Assembly: GCA_003022435.1 (NCBI GenBank)
Contig: PXUA01000005.1
Coordinates: 124,001-188,000 of the forward strand
Length of the DNA: 64,000 nt
Direction of reading: 5' to 3'
From: Bacteroidetes bacterium SW_9_63_38
GTDB taxonomy: Bacteria > Bacteroidota > Rhodothermia > Rhodothermales > Salinibacteraceae
Shown in pieces: positions 1-8,946 of the stretch (the stretch's first letter is position 1; the number at the start of each line of letters is the position of its first letter). The translations under genes and the position numbers were made by a program. The notes beneath the pieces are model-generated. The model saw only the letters and a program-made list of their open reading frames with translations. It had not been told where the DNA came from and made no database searches.

Positions 1-203
1 GCGTCGTAGAGCACGTAAAGGGCGACAAGGTGATCGTGTTTAAAAAGAAACGGCGCAAGCGGTATCGCGTTAAGCGTGGGCACCGGCAGCAGTACACGCA
101 GATCCACATTGACGCCCTCAACGTAAACGGCTCATCGTCCACCGCTGCGGACTCGTCCGCCGACACAGGCGACGATGACGACTCAGCCGACGCGGATGCG
201 TAG
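1..203 (+). CDS. rplU: 50S ribosomal protein L21, 3' part
   Basis: Only the C-terminal part of L21 is in the window; the gene begins upstream. The reading frame starts at base 3. It shows the L21 core [20 protein letters not shown] followed by a [10 protein letters not shown] stretch, which binds 23S rRNA in the family. The protein ends in an extended tail of Ser, Ala and Asp (about 27 residues) that ordinary L21 lacks; such acidic tails are common in salt-adapted bacteria. The next gene, rpmA, begins 51 bases downstream, which is the usual rplU-rpmA order. The family call is certain; the tail's role is unknown. Confidence 0.95.
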   Translation, partial: VVEHVKGDKVIVFKKKRRKRYRVKRGHRQQYTQIHIDALNVNGSSSTAADSSADTGDDDDSADADA

Positions 204-254
204 TCCGGTTGTTCTTCTTTTCGCTTTCCTACGAACTCAGTTTGCGAGGTCGTT

Positions 255-512
255 ATGGCACACAAGAAAGCAATGGGGTCCACCCAGAATGGGCGCGACT
301 CCAATCCCAAATATCTCGGCGTGAAGGCCTACGGCGGGGAGTTTGTCAACTCCGGCAACATCATCGTCCGCCAGCGCGGGACGAAGTTCCACCCAGGCCA
401 CAATGTGGGCCGCGGCGGGGACGACACCCTTTTCGCCAAGGCGGAAGGCACTGTGCAGTTCAGGCGCAGCGGAGATCGGAAATACGTACACGTGGTGCCG
501 GAGGAGGCGTAA
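255..512 (+). CDS. rpmA: 50S ribosomal protein L27
   Basis: Complete 85-residue L27, the family's usual length. The start is ATG and the N-terminus [19 protein letters not shown] has the flexible segment that reaches the peptidyl-transferase centre in L27. The conserved [20 protein letters not shown] block follows at about residues 42-61. It is probably cotranscribed with rplU. A hairpin terminator follows about 30 bases after the stop. Confidence 0.97.
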   Translation: MAHKKAMGSTQNGRDSNPKYLGVKAYGGEFVNSGNIIVRQRGTKFHPGHNVGRGGDDTLFAKAEGTVQFRRSGDRKYVHVVPEEA

Positions 513-540
513 CAACTTTCCGGACCGACCCGACCCACGG

Positions 541-576
541 AGCTCCTGTTTCCTACCGGGGAAGAGGAGCTTTTTG
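541..576 (+). terminator. Rho-independent terminator after rpmA
   Basis: An inverted repeat (AGCTCCT..TTCC with GGAA..AGGAGCT) closes a hairpin and is followed directly by a TTTTTG run. It lies just beyond the rpmA stop and between two convergent genes, so it probably ends the rplU-rpmA transcript. Confidence 0.7.
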
Positions 577-605
577 TGGTTTTGTACCGCCCCCACCGGT
601 GTTGC

Positions 606-1541
606 CTACCCCTCTTCCGTACGGTCCGTCGTTTCGCCCGCAGACGTTTCGGCCGCAGACGCAGGTCGACCGGTCTGGTTGCCCGTTCGGGGGTCCAGGT
701 GAAAAAACGCCGTCAGTGCCACAAAGAGGGCCTCGTGGCGCCGGGCCATACGACCCGGCTGTTCGAAAAACGCTTCGACGGCGACCGCGAAGAATTCCGA
801 CGGGGCCTCGGCGGCATAGGAGCGGAGCATGGAGTCGCCGTGCCGCACCCGCCGCATCTCCCGTCGAACCAGCGCCTGCCAGGACGTCGCCGAGGCAGCC
901 GCCACGAGCGACGGAACGCCGTCCGGCCCTTCGTTTTCGAAGTCGAACAGGTGGGCGAGCTCGTGCAGCACCACGTTGTCGGCGTCGGCGGGATCGGCCC
1001 AACTCCGGCGGACGGACGGGGCCGCCAGCAGGATCGGCCCCTGCTCGTGCACCATTCCGTCGTACGCCGCGTCTCGGCTTTCGTAGTAGGCATCGTTGAA
1101 GCGGCCCGGATAGAACAGGACCGAGCGGTACCCCGGTAGCTCCCACGATGGGCGCCCGTGGAGGAGAAGCGCAATGCCGGCGGCCACGCTCAGTCGGAGC
1201 GGGTCCGTAACCACGACGTCGTCGACGCCCTCGAAGGTGTATTCGTCCATCGCGAAGCGCACGTCGCGCTCAAACCGGGCGCGCGCCGTGGGTGAAAACT
1301 GATCGTACAGCGGGATGTGACGGCGCAGCCACGCGCGCCACTGGGACGGCATCGGTGTCCGAGCCGTCCTCCAGCGGCGCAGGGGCCGCCGGAGTCCGAT
1401 GCCAAGAATTAAGAGGACGGGCACCAGTCCCACGCCGGCCCACATCGGGGCGATGCGGGCAGCCGCTACCGCCACGCCCCCGCCCACCACAATCGCCAGC
1501 AGCCCCGTCGTGTACAGTGTCGGTCGACGAACGATGCGCAT
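606..1541 (-). CDS. MtfA-like zinc metallopeptidase (M90 family)
   Basis: A protein of about 311 residues. The N-terminus has hydrophobic segments (about residues 8-55), then an MtfA-like catalytic domain. The zinc motif HELAH lies in the segment NVVLHELAHLFDFENE, and a downstream PSEFFAVAVEAFFEQP stretch supplies the usual distal glutamate. E. coli MtfA binds the Mlc repressor and is a zinc aminopeptidase; here the membrane-anchored form and its target are unknown. I chose the ATG at 1541; a GTG two codons upstream is possible. It is convergent with rpmA. Confidence 0.85.
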   Translation of the reverse strand: MRIVRRPTLYTTGLLAIVVGGGVAVAAARIAPMWAGVGLVPVLLILGIGLRRPLRRWRTARTPMPSQWRAWLRRHIPLYDQFSPTARARFERDVRFAMDEYTFEGVDDVVVTDPLRLSVAAGIALLLHGRPSWELPGYRSVLFYPGRFNDAYYESRDAAYDGMVHEQGPILLAAPSVRRSWADPADADNVVLHELAHLFDFENEGPDGVPSLVAAASATSWQALVRREMRRVRHGDSMLRSYAAEAPSEFFAVAVEAFFEQPGRMARRHEALFVALTAFFHLDPRTGNQTGRPASAAETSAGETTDRTEEG

Positions 1542-1812
1542 GGACACACTCCGCTGCTTACACCGAGCGCGGAGATCGGTAAGGACAAATGGCTCAACAT
1601 CCTCAACGACATGCAGCGCGAGAAGTGCCTCTCTCCAGGCGATGAATGGTTCCGCCGATGAGTTCGTCCCCGCCCACGGACCGTTCCTTGAGACTTAACC
1701 GGACATTCCCCGAACAATCAGATGGGGACGAAAGTATGGCACGGAGGTTTGCCAAGCGGTCGGTTCGCACGACCGTCGTAAGTACATTTTTCGGAACAGG
1801 TCGACCGAATTT

Positions 1813-3885
1813 ATGGGCGCGATGAACAAGCTCCGGGAAAACACCGGAGTCATTCTTTGGATTCTGGTGTTATCGTTCGGCATCATCTGGACGCTGCAGG
1901 ACTCAAACGTCTTCGATACCCCCAACCGGCCCGAACGAAACGCGGCGGTCGTCAACGGCAATAAAGTCAGCACCCAGAGGTATCAAAACGCCGTTGAGCA
2001 GCAGCGTAAGCAGTTTCGCCAGCAGACGCAGCGGGATATTACACCTCGCATGGAGGAGCTCATCCGAAAGCAGGCCTACAACCAGCTCGTGAACAACACG
2101 CTGCTGGAACAGGAGATGAAGCGCCTGGGCATTACGGTGACGGACGCCGAGATTAAAAACATGGTCTTCGGCGAGAACCCGCACCGGATTATCCGGCAGC
2201 AGTTTGCCGACTCGACCGGGCAAATCAACTACCAGCTGCTGCAGAACATGGCCCAGAATCCGCAGGCAAGTCCCCAGTTCCTCCGCCTGGAACAGTTTCT
2301 GGAGGAGCAGCGGCGGCGGGACAAGATGAACTCGCTCATCCAGTCGACGGTTTACGTCTCTGAGGAAGACGTGGAGGAGTACCACTGGCGCCAAAACGTC
2401 TCGGCATCGGTCAAGTACGTGGCGCAACGGTACGCCAGCGTGTCCGACGACTCCATCTCGGTGACCGAGTCCGACCTGCAGTCCTACTACGATAATAACA
2501 AGGAGGACTTCAAGCGCAAGAAGACGCTCACGCTCGACTACGTCACGCTCTCGAAGACTCCGACGGCCGAGGACACGGCAGCAGTTCTGAGTGACCTGAA
2601 GAAGCTGCGCGGCGAGTTCAAAGCAGCGGAAAACGACTCCCTTTTCCTTGAGCAGAATGCGTCGGAGTGGTCGTTTACCGACGACTACGCCACGCCCGAC
2701 GAGCTGGACGAATCCGTGTCGAGCGCCATCTACAAAAACCCGACGGCTGGACGCATCGCGGGGCCGGTGGCGGGCGGCAGCTTCGCCCACCTCGTCAAGA
2801 TCCGCGACCTGAAGCCGGCGGACGGGTCCTACATCCGGGCCTCCCACATTCTGCTCAAATCGGAGGAAGACGATCCAGCCCTCCGGGAGCGCCTATCGGC
2901 CATCCGGGACAGTGTTGAAAGCGGCACCGCCTCCTTTGCGGCCATGGCTCGCACGCACTCCGAGGACCAGTCGGCTTCGGAGGGCGGTGACCTCGGCTGG
3001 TTCGGTGAAGGCCGCATGGTGCCCGCCTTCGAGGAGGCCGCCTTCGACGCCGATCCGGGCAGCCTTGTGGGGTCCATCAAGTCCAAGTTCGGGTATCACC
3101 TCATCCGGGTGCATCAGCGCACGACGAAGAAGGTACAGATTGCGGATCTCGCCTTTTCCCTAAAGCCGTCCCAGAGCACGCTCTCCGAGAAGAAGTCGAC
3201 ACTGGAGAACGTGGCGTTTTACGCCAGCGACAACAGTTCATTCGAGGCCGAGGCCGAGCGCGAGAACTTGACGATCCAGCAGGTGCAGGCCCAGGCCGAT
3301 CAGAAGTCCGTTCCGGGCATCGGCCAGAGCCGAGCGTTGCCCCGCTTCATGGAGGAGGCCGAGGAGGGCGAACTCAGCGACGTGTTCGAACTGGACGACA
3401 AGTTTGCCCTCGTGAAGGTCACAGAGGTAAAACCGGAGGGCTACCGGCCGTTTGAGGACGTGAAGGCGCAGATCCGCCCTCAAGTCGTCAAGCAGAAGAA
3501 GAAAGCCGTTCTCTCTCGTCGCATGGATGCGGCCCTGCAGTCGAACAGCTTTCAAGCGTTGCCGCAGGTACTCGGCACGCAGATGCGCACCCAGTCGAAC
3601 CTCTCCTTCACGGCGGAGAGCGTCCCCGGCGTGGGTGCCGACCCGACGTTTACAGGCACAGTCTTCGGGCTGGACGAGAGCAAGACGTCCGGGGTGAAGG
3701 AAGGTGAAAACGCAGCGTTCGTGGTTCGCGTGACGGCGATGAACACTCCCCCTGAACTCACCGCCTCGAAACGCCAAGAAATCCGCCAAACGCTGCGTGA
3801 GGAACGTCGGAAACAGGTCTCCAACCAGTGGCTGGCGGCCCTGAAAGAGGATGCGACCATCAAGGACCAGCGGCAGCTTCAGTGA
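1813..3885 (+). CDS. ppiD: PpiD-like periplasmic peptidyl-prolyl isomerase/chaperone
   Basis: 690 residues. A short cytoplasmic start is followed by a single membrane helix (about residues 12-28) and a SurA/PpiD-type N-terminal chaperone region. A clear parvulin (PPIC) domain lies at about residues 339-432 (ASHILLKSEEDD, then GGDLGWFGEGRMVPAFEEAAF and FGYHLIRV). PpiD-type proteins sit in the inner membrane and help fold exported proteins. The architecture and length fit PpiD rather than soluble SurA. A second ATG three codons in is an alternative start. It stands alone, with a strong hairpin after it. Confidence 0.93.
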   Translation: MGAMNKLRENTGVILWILVLSFGIIWTLQDSNVFDTPNRPERNAAVVNGNKVSTQRYQNAVEQQRKQFRQQTQRDITPRMEELIRKQAYNQLVNNTLLEQEMKRLGITVTDAEIKNMVFGENPHRIIRQQFADSTGQINYQLLQNMAQNPQASPQFLRLEQFLEEQRRRDKMNSLIQSTVYVSEEDVEEYHWRQNVSASVKYVAQRYASVSDDSISVTESDLQSYYDNNKEDFKRKKTLTLDYVTLSKTPTAEDTAAVLSDLKKLRGEFKAAENDSLFLEQNASEWSFTDDYATPDELDESVSSAIYKNPTAGRIAGPVAGGSFAHLVKIRDLKPADGSYIRASHILLKSEEDDPALRERLSAIRDSVESGTASFAAMARTHSEDQSASEGGDLGWFGEGRMVPAFEEAAFDADPGSLVGSIKSKFGYHLIRVHQRTTKKVQIADLAFSLKPSQSTLSEKKSTLENVAFYASDNSSFEAEAERENLTIQQVQAQADQKSVPGIGQSRALPRFMEEAEEGELSDVFELDDKFALVKVTEVKPEGYRPFEDVKAQIRPQVVKQKKKAVLSRRMDAALQSNSFQALPQVLGTQMRTQSNLSFTAESVPGVGADPTFTGTVFGLDESKTSGVKEGENAAFVVRVTAMNTPPELTASKRQEIRQTLREERRKQVSNQWLAALKEDATIKDQRQLQ

Positions 3886-3952
3886 TGCCGAGTCTCGATG
3901 CCGATGCCAGAATGGACTCTTGAGTCCAGCAGTCCGTGTAGACGTGCGTCCT

Positions 3953-3986
3953 CAGCCCTGCTCCTCGCGAGCAGGGCTGATTCATT
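3953..3986 (+). terminator. Strong hairpin terminator after ppiD
   Basis: A perfect 11-bp inverted repeat, CAGCCCTGCTC and GAGCAGGGCTG, with a 5-base loop is followed by the T-rich ATTCATTTTG. It lies between the convergent genes ppiD and dapF. A second, smaller palindrome (TGGACTCTTGAGTCCA) sits just before it, at 3913-3928. Confidence 0.7.
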
Positions 3987-4008
3987 TTGTATGGACCCGT
4001 GAAGCGGT

Positions 4009-4848
4009 CTACGTCGCATTCAGCGAACCCCGGAATACCGTGTCCACCGGCCCCTGCAGGTACTGCTCTTCGCCCCGGCTCGTCGAGGCCGTTCCCACCT
4101 CAAACGCTCCGCCCTGGGTCTCAATGGTGAGAGGCGATGCGGACACCTGCCCGGCTGCCTGAGCAACCACCGCCGCGGCCAGCACCCCGGTCCCGCAGGA
4201 CAACGTTTCGTCCTCAACCCCCTTCTCGAAGGTGCGCATCCGCAGCGTTTCCTCCTCTACTTCCACGAAGTTGACGTTGGCCCCGGGCGGATGCACCCGC
4301 GCGTCGTGCCGGAGCGGGGGCGCCCACTCCTGCACGGGCACTGCCGCGATGTCGGACACGAACAGCACGAGGTGGCCCGTCCCGGTATTCACGTAGTGCA
4401 CGGCATCCGGCCCAACGGCGGGATCCTCATCAAGCGTCATGTCCAGCTCCAAGTCCTCCGCCGGCGGAACAAACAACCGAATGTGCCGGGACTCTCCCTC
4501 GGCCTCCGTGGCGCGGTACCGGCCCGCATCGGTGTCGAATGTCAATGACGGCCCCTCAAAGTCCGCATCGAGCGCAAAGCGAGCGAGACAACGAGCCCCG
4601 TTTCCACACATGGTGGCCCAGGACCCGTCCGCGTTCACATACCGCATCCGGTAATCTACGCCTTCCTCTTCGGTGTCGGTGAGGGCCAGCAATCCATCGG
4701 CCCCCACGCCGTATCGACGAGGGCACCATGTGGCGGCCAAATCCGACAACTCCTCGTCACTGAATCGGTACCAGCGGTTGTCGAGGACGATGAAGTCATT
4801 CCCCGTCCCGTGCATTTTTGTGAATTCGACGACGAGTGAGGGGCTCAT
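4009..4848 (-). CDS. dapF: Diaminopimelate epimerase
   Basis: 279 residues, typical for DapF. The enzyme interconverts LL- and meso-diaminopimelate for lysine and peptidoglycan synthesis. The N-terminal signature FTKMHGTGNDFIVLDN is present. Both catalytic cysteines are in context: Cys81 in MCGNGARC, and a second near residue 218 in LSCGTGVLAAAVV. It is a single gene, divergent from phoH with a 60-base gap. No lesion is seen. Confidence 0.97.
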   Translation of the reverse strand: MSPSLVVEFTKMHGTGNDFIVLDNRWYRFSDEELSDLAATWCPRRYGVGADGLLALTDTEEEGVDYRMRYVNADGSWATMCGNGARCLARFALDADFEGPSLTFDTDAGRYRATEAEGESRHIRLFVPPAEDLELDMTLDEDPAVGPDAVHYVNTGTGHLVLFVSDIAAVPVQEWAPPLRHDARVHPPGANVNFVEVEEETLRMRTFEKGVEDETLSCGTGVLAAAVVAQAAGQVSASPLTIETQGGAFEVGTASTSRGEEQYLQGPVDTVFRGSLNAT

Positions 4849-4908
4849 GAAGATCGGAACGTAGATTCAAAATCTGATCGTGATTTTCCGGCACGATCCG
4901 GATCCTCG

Positions 4909-5940
4909 ATGTGTATAGAGGTCACTCAGTCCTCCGATCCTTGGAGGATCCTCTTCCCGCGGCCTTTTGGAAAAGTCCTGAAACCGTTGCCCGAGAAACA
5001 GCTGAGCATCGAAGGCGCCGATCCGCTTCTCCTCTTTGGTTTTAACGATGTCTACCTCCGGAAGATCGAAAACGCGTTTCCGGAGACGCACATCACCGCT
5101 CGCGGAACCGAGATTCACCTGCAAGGGGACGAGGACTCCCTCGAACAGGTCGAAAGGGTCTTCAACGAGATGGTGGTGCTCCTGGACCGGAACGACACGC
5201 TCACGGAGGACGACGTCGACACGATCCTCGCCCTTTTCGACTCCGACGGGGAAAGCGCCCCTCCGGTCGACGAGGAAGTCGAGGGCATCCTGACCACCCC
5301 TGAGGGAGAAGTCATCAAGCCCCGGTCCCCGAACCAAAAGCGACTGGTCCGCTCGGCCCGCTCGAACGACGTGCTCTTTGCCATCGGCCCGGCCGGCACC
5401 GGCAAAACCTACGTGGCGGTGGCCATGGCTGTCGCCGCCTTAAACGACCACAGGGTCAAGCGGATCGTCCTCTCGCGTCCTGCCGTAGAGGCCGGCGAGC
5501 AGCTCGGCTTCCTGCCCGGCGACTTCTACGAAAAGGTCGATCCGTACCTCCAGCCCCTCTACGACGCGCTCGGCGACATGCTGCCCCGCGAAAAGATGGC
5601 GGAGTACCTGGAGCAGGATCGAATTGAGGTTGTCCCCCTCGCCTACATGCGCGGCCGTACGCTCAAGTCCTCGTTCGTCATCCTCGACGAGGCGCAGAAC
5701 GTGACGACGAGCCAGATGAAGATGTTCTTGACGCGGCTCGGGCCGAAGAGTCAGGCCATCATCACGGGCGACATTACCCAAACCGACCTCAATAACCGCA
5801 GCGATAGCGGCCTCATCCAGGTCCAGCATATCCTCAAGGACATCGACGGCATCAAGTTCATCTACCTGGAGCGCGAGGACGTGGTGCGGCACCGGCTGGT
5901 CCGCGAGATTATCGCCGCCTACGAGGAGCACGACGCGTGA
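4909..5940 (+). CDS. phoH: PhoH-family ATPase
   Basis: 343 residues. An N-terminal KH-like region (about residues 35-90) precedes the PhoH ATPase domain. Walker A GPAGTGKT lies near residue 160 and Walker B FVILDEAQN near residue 255, followed by TRLGPKSQAIITGD and a C-terminal arginine-rich segment. Members of this YbeZ-like branch are cytoplasmic and linked to RNA metabolism and ribosome maturation. No ybeY or PIN gene lies next to it here. The ATG at 4909 leaves a short, poorly conserved N-terminus, so the start could lie slightly downstream. Confidence 0.93.
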   Translation: MCIEVTQSSDPWRILFPRPFGKVLKPLPEKQLSIEGADPLLLFGFNDVYLRKIENAFPETHITARGTEIHLQGDEDSLEQVERVFNEMVVLLDRNDTLTEDDVDTILALFDSDGESAPPVDEEVEGILTTPEGEVIKPRSPNQKRLVRSARSNDVLFAIGPAGTGKTYVAVAMAVAALNDHRVKRIVLSRPAVEAGEQLGFLPGDFYEKVDPYLQPLYDALGDMLPREKMAEYLEQDRIEVVPLAYMRGRTLKSSFVILDEAQNVTTSQMKMFLTRLGPKSQAIITGDITQTDLNNRSDSGLIQVQHILKDIDGIKFIYLEREDVVRHRLVREIIAAYEEHDA

Positions 5941-6157
5941 GAACGACCGCCCGGTGCCATCGTCGCGCTCTCTTCGAACGGGAAAATTGCTGCAAATCGG
6001 CTCTGTAATGCATATCTCGTATTGCGTAATCGTGCGGGTCGAATACGAAATACGCAACACGAAATACGCAATACCCGCCCTGACCGAGGCCGACCCAGAT
6101 CGCTAGGGAGAAAATGCCCGTGCGGGAACCACCGCGCAGCACGAGGCACGCGGTCGG
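5941..6157. repeat. Intergenic region with 14-bp direct repeats and an inverted copy
   Basis: No gene is seen between phoH and the dehydrogenase. The stretch at 6045-6071 holds two near-identical 14-base units, ACGAAATACGCAAC and ACGAAATACGCAAT. An inverted copy of the core (GTATTGCGTAAT) lies at about 6019-6030, so the region can also fold as a hairpin. Related short repeats occur before two other genes in the window (10247-10274 and 14289-14302). Confidence 0.6.
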
Positions 6158-7012
6158 CTACTCGTACGAGAAAAACCCCTGTCCCGTCTTCCGCCCCAGC
6201 TCCCCGGCGGTTACCTTTCGGCGCAGGAGGGGACACGGCCGGTACTTGTCGTCGCCCAGGTCCTCGTGCATCACCTCCAGGATGTCGAGGCACACGTCGA
6301 GTCCGATGAAGTCGGCGAGCGTGAGCGGCCCCATCGGATGATTCATCCCGAGCGTCATCACGGTGTCGATGTCTTCGGGCTCCGCCACGCCCTCCATGAC
6401 GCAAAAAATGGCCTCATTGATCATTGGCATCAGCACCCGGTTCGAGACGAAGCCGGGATAATCCTCGACCTCCACCGCCGTCTTGTCCAGGGCCCCTGCC
6501 ACCGTCTCCACGGTGGCAAACGTCGCATCGCTCGTGCGCTGCCCCCGAACCACCTCTACCAGCCCCATCACGGGCACCGGGTTGAAGAAGTGCATCCCAA
6601 TAACCTGCGAGGGACGCTCCGTCTGGGCCCCGATCCAGGTGATGGAGATCGACGACGTGTTGGACGCTAAAAGGGCATCGTCGGGGGCGTGCCGGTCCAG
6701 CGTGCCGAACACCTCTGCCTTCAACTCCTGCTCTTCCGGGACCGCCTCAACAACCAGCTCCGCCTCCAGGACGCCCGCCGCCGTGTCCGTCGCGGTCGAG
6801 ATCCGATCGAGGGCCGCGTTCTTCGCCGCCGGGGCAATCGTCTCCTTTTCGATCTGCCGATCCAGATTCTCCGCAATCGTCGCCGTTGCCGCGTCGAGGC
6901 GGTCGGCGTCCACATCAATGAGAGCCACGTCGTACCCGTGCAGGGCAAGAACGTGCGCGATGCCGTTGCCCATGGTTCCGGCCCCAACGACAGCAGTGTG
7001 CTGTGCGGACAT
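6158..7012 (-). CDS. hbd: 3-hydroxybutyryl-CoA dehydrogenase
   Basis: 284 residues, the normal length of the short single-domain enzyme. It oxidises 3-hydroxyacyl-CoA with NAD, or acts in reverse. The Rossmann motif VVGAGTMGNGIAHVLA is at about residues 8-23. The catalytic region HFFNPVPVMGLVEVV and the C-terminal domain with NRVLMPMINEAIFCVMEG and GLDVCLDI follow. The reading frame stays open far upstream, but the MSAQH start is the one that begins right at the Rossmann fold. It lies outside the main beta-oxidation locus at 18.7-28 kb. Confidence 0.93.
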   Translation of the reverse strand: MSAQHTAVVGAGTMGNGIAHVLALHGYDVALIDVDADRLDAATATIAENLDRQIEKETIAPAAKNAALDRISTATDTAAGVLEAELVVEAVPEEQELKAEVFGTLDRHAPDDALLASNTSSISITWIGAQTERPSQVIGMHFFNPVPVMGLVEVVRGQRTSDATFATVETVAGALDKTAVEVEDYPGFVSNRVLMPMINEAIFCVMEGVAEPEDIDTVMTLGMNHPMGPLTLADFIGLDVCLDILEVMHEDLGDDKYRPCPLLRRKVTAGELGRKTGQGFFSYE

Positions 7013-7251
7013 CAGTTGACACAACGTATTCGAAAGACGCGAACACACCGGCGATTGCATGTTGGTTGCCCTCCGGGAACGGAGGCGGAAATGTTGCCGA
7101 TGAGCACCCCATCTGCCCGGAATGAGTGAAAGCGTGGAGGCATGGACGCAGTACCGCTGTGCTCCCTCTTTTTGGTTACTGCGGAGAGCAAGATGCTGTT
7201 GCCGTATGCGAGCATGGCCGCAGTGCTGGTCTTCCCCGTCGGGCCGCCTTC

Positions 7252-7680
7252 TCACCCTTTTTCTCCACGCAGCGTGAGCATGAGGGAGCGGGCACCGCCG
7301 TTGTTTCTGTGCTCGTTCAAGTAGATCCCCTGCCACGTCCCAAACGCCAACTCCCCCTCCTCCACCGGAATCGACAAGCTGGTATCGAGCATCGAGGCCT
7401 TGATGTGCGCCGGCATGTCGTCCGAGCCCTCGATCGTGTGTTGGTAGTAGGGCTGATCCTCCGGGACCATGTCGTTGAAGTGCCGCTCCATGTCGCCCCG
7501 CACCGCCGGCGCCGCGTTCTCGTTGATGGTGAGGGACGCCGACGTGTGCTGGATGAAGACGTCGAGAAGCCCCACCCGCAGGTCCCGCATCTCCGGAACG
7601 GCCGAGACAACCTCGTCGGTGACGAGATGAAAGCCCCGCGGCTTCGGGTCGAGCGTGACGCTGCGCTGAATCCAGGTCAT
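7252..7680 (-). CDS. YjbQ/UPF0047 family protein
   Basis: About 142 residues, the family's usual size. Diagnostic segments are VFIQHTSASLTINENA (with the conserved His), the HTIEGSDDMPAHIKASML stretch, and GTWQGIYLNEHR near the C-terminus. The family forms small trimeric metal-binding enzymes; E. coli YjbQ has weak thiamine-phosphate synthase activity, but the true role is not settled. I prefer the ATG at 7680; an ATG six codons upstream (7698) also works. Confidence 0.9.
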   Translation of the reverse strand: MTWIQRSVTLDPKPRGFHLVTDEVVSAVPEMRDLRVGLLDVFIQHTSASLTINENAAPAVRGDMERHFNDMVPEDQPYYQHTIEGSDDMPAHIKASMLDTSLSIPVEEGELAFGTWQGIYLNEHRNNGGARSLMLTLRGEKG

Positions 7681-7698
7681 CCGATGACAGTGACTCAT

Positions 7699-8082
7699 TC
7701 AACAACCTCGTGGGTTCCCCCCGGGAGTCGAAGATCTTCCCAGCCGGGAACGTGGTCGCTCCCCGACCCGGCAGCCGTATCGCGTTCCGGCCTCTCGAAA
7801 GAAGTTGTCTTCCTCCGGATCGGCGTTGAGCGATCCGACGATCACAAACGCCGCCGACCGGTCCAATCCACCGCCCCAGCTGGAGTCGTCTTCAATGTAA
7901 GCAGTGTCGTTCAGATAATCGACCCAAAAGCGGATTTCGTCGTGGTTGCGATACTCCTTGTGCCGGGCGGCTCCATGTCCCGTTGGTGCGACCAGGTATC
8001 CAACCAGCATGTGCAGACCTCTCCCGTCCGGTGTCCGGACGAGGACATACAGCTTCGCAACGAGAGGCGAAGCTGTCCCCAC
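7699..8082 (-). CDS. Hypothetical protein, possibly frameshifted
   Basis: A 127-residue frame with a GTG start at 8082. The central part is protein-like (LYVLVRTPDGRGLHMLVGYL, EIRFWVDYLND, AFVIVGSLNADPEEDNFF). A second open frame on the same strand (7911-8246) overlaps it and could be its true N-terminus, joined by a frameshift near 8100. I do not recognise the family. Its stop abuts the upstream alternative start of the YjbQ gene, so the two could be cotranscribed. It could also be a chance frame. Confidence 0.35.
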   Translation of the reverse strand: MGTASPLVAKLYVLVRTPDGRGLHMLVGYLVAPTGHGAARHKEYRNHDEIRFWVDYLNDTAYIEDDSSWGGGLDRSAAFVIVGSLNADPEEDNFFREAGTRYGCRVGERPRSRLGRSSTPGGNPRGC

Positions 8083-8417
8083 GTCGCCTCGGGGAGCCGC
8101 GGCGTACCCGTAACGGGTCCCGGAGCCGCAACGCCCCTAACATTCTCGTCCCCAAAAACGTGCAAAACGTACGGAGAATGCCCAGCGCGCAACTCGAACG
8201 TAAACGAGCACGTGACCGATGCCAACACGAACGAAGGAAGCATCATCTCTCAGTTCTGTTTTTCTGACCCTTTATGAAATCGCTTCCGGGTAAGTGCTAT
8301 CCGCATAGAAACATTTAATTTAACTTATTTTTACTCAATTAATTGCTTTTATCCCCGCTACTGAAGAAACTAACAACCGTGAAATTGGCTTTCGTCAACT
8401 CAACCCTGATTCCCGTC

Positions 8418-8771
8418 ATGACTAACTACAATTCTTCCGTTTGCACTCTCAAAAGCAGCTGGGGATTCCTTCCCGTTCTCGTGCTCGGTGCATTTTTCTT
8501 CACCGGTTGTGCACAGGTCCAAACGCCTGCAGCTGCCGGTCTGTACACAGACACGAAGGGTCCTGTGGCTGTTGGTGACAATAACGTACAATCGGCCAAG
8601 ACCGGAAAAGCGTCTGCCACGTCGATCCTCGGCATTATTGCCCAGGGGGACGCAAGCATCAAAAAAGCAGCTGAGCAAGGTGGTATTTCCAAGATCCACC
8701 ACGTCGACTACCAGAGCAAAAGCTACCTTGGACTCTACGGAAAGTACACCGTGGTCGTGTACGGTGAGTAG
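8418..8771 (+). CDS. TRL-like family lipoprotein
   Basis: 117 residues from the ATG at 8418. A lipoprotein signal peptide (WGFLPVLVLGAFFFTGC) gives a lipid-attached Cys near residue 31. The mature part matches the TRL-like family: GLYTDTKGPVAV, then SAKTGKASATSILGIIAQGDASI and ISKIHHVDYQSKSYLGLYGKYTVVVYG. The family's function is unknown; the protein should sit in the periplasm or outer membrane. About 135 bases of A/T-rich DNA precede it and a very strong terminator follows, so it is probably a single-gene unit. Confidence 0.85.
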   Translation: MTNYNSSVCTLKSSWGFLPVLVLGAFFFTGCAQVQTPAAAGLYTDTKGPVAVGDNNVQSAKTGKASATSILGIIAQGDASIKKAAEQGGISKIHHVDYQSKSYLGLYGKYTVVVYGE

Positions 8772-8820
8772 TTTTGGACCGTCCCGTTCGGGACACCTCC
8801 ATTCCTGACGATGACGTACG

Positions 8821-8866
8821 AAAAAGGGCCGGGACCGTTTGTGTCCCGGCCCTTTTTCTTTTTTCT
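8821..8866 (+). terminator. Very strong rho-independent terminator
   Basis: A perfect 15-bp inverted repeat (AAAAAGGGCCGGGAC and GTCCCGGCCCTTTTT, 7-base loop) is followed by CTTTTTTCT. The A-run on the other arm could let it work on both strands, though only plus-strand genes flank it. It ends the TRL-like lipoprotein transcript. Confidence 0.92.
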
Positions 8867-8946
8867 GTGCGGTGTTCGTTGCAAACCTTTCGTCACGTCC
8901 TCCCGTATAACGTCTCCTATATTTTCAATCGGGACTGAAAACCCAG

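Noticed and set aside
1903-2847. 314-residue minus-strand frame
   Set aside because: Antisense to ppiD; Leu/Val/Arg-rich with no motifs.
8505-8771. Reading the TRL-like gene from the start at 8343
   Set aside because: The added 25 residues precede a perfect lipoprotein signal peptide, so the ATG at 8418 is the better start.
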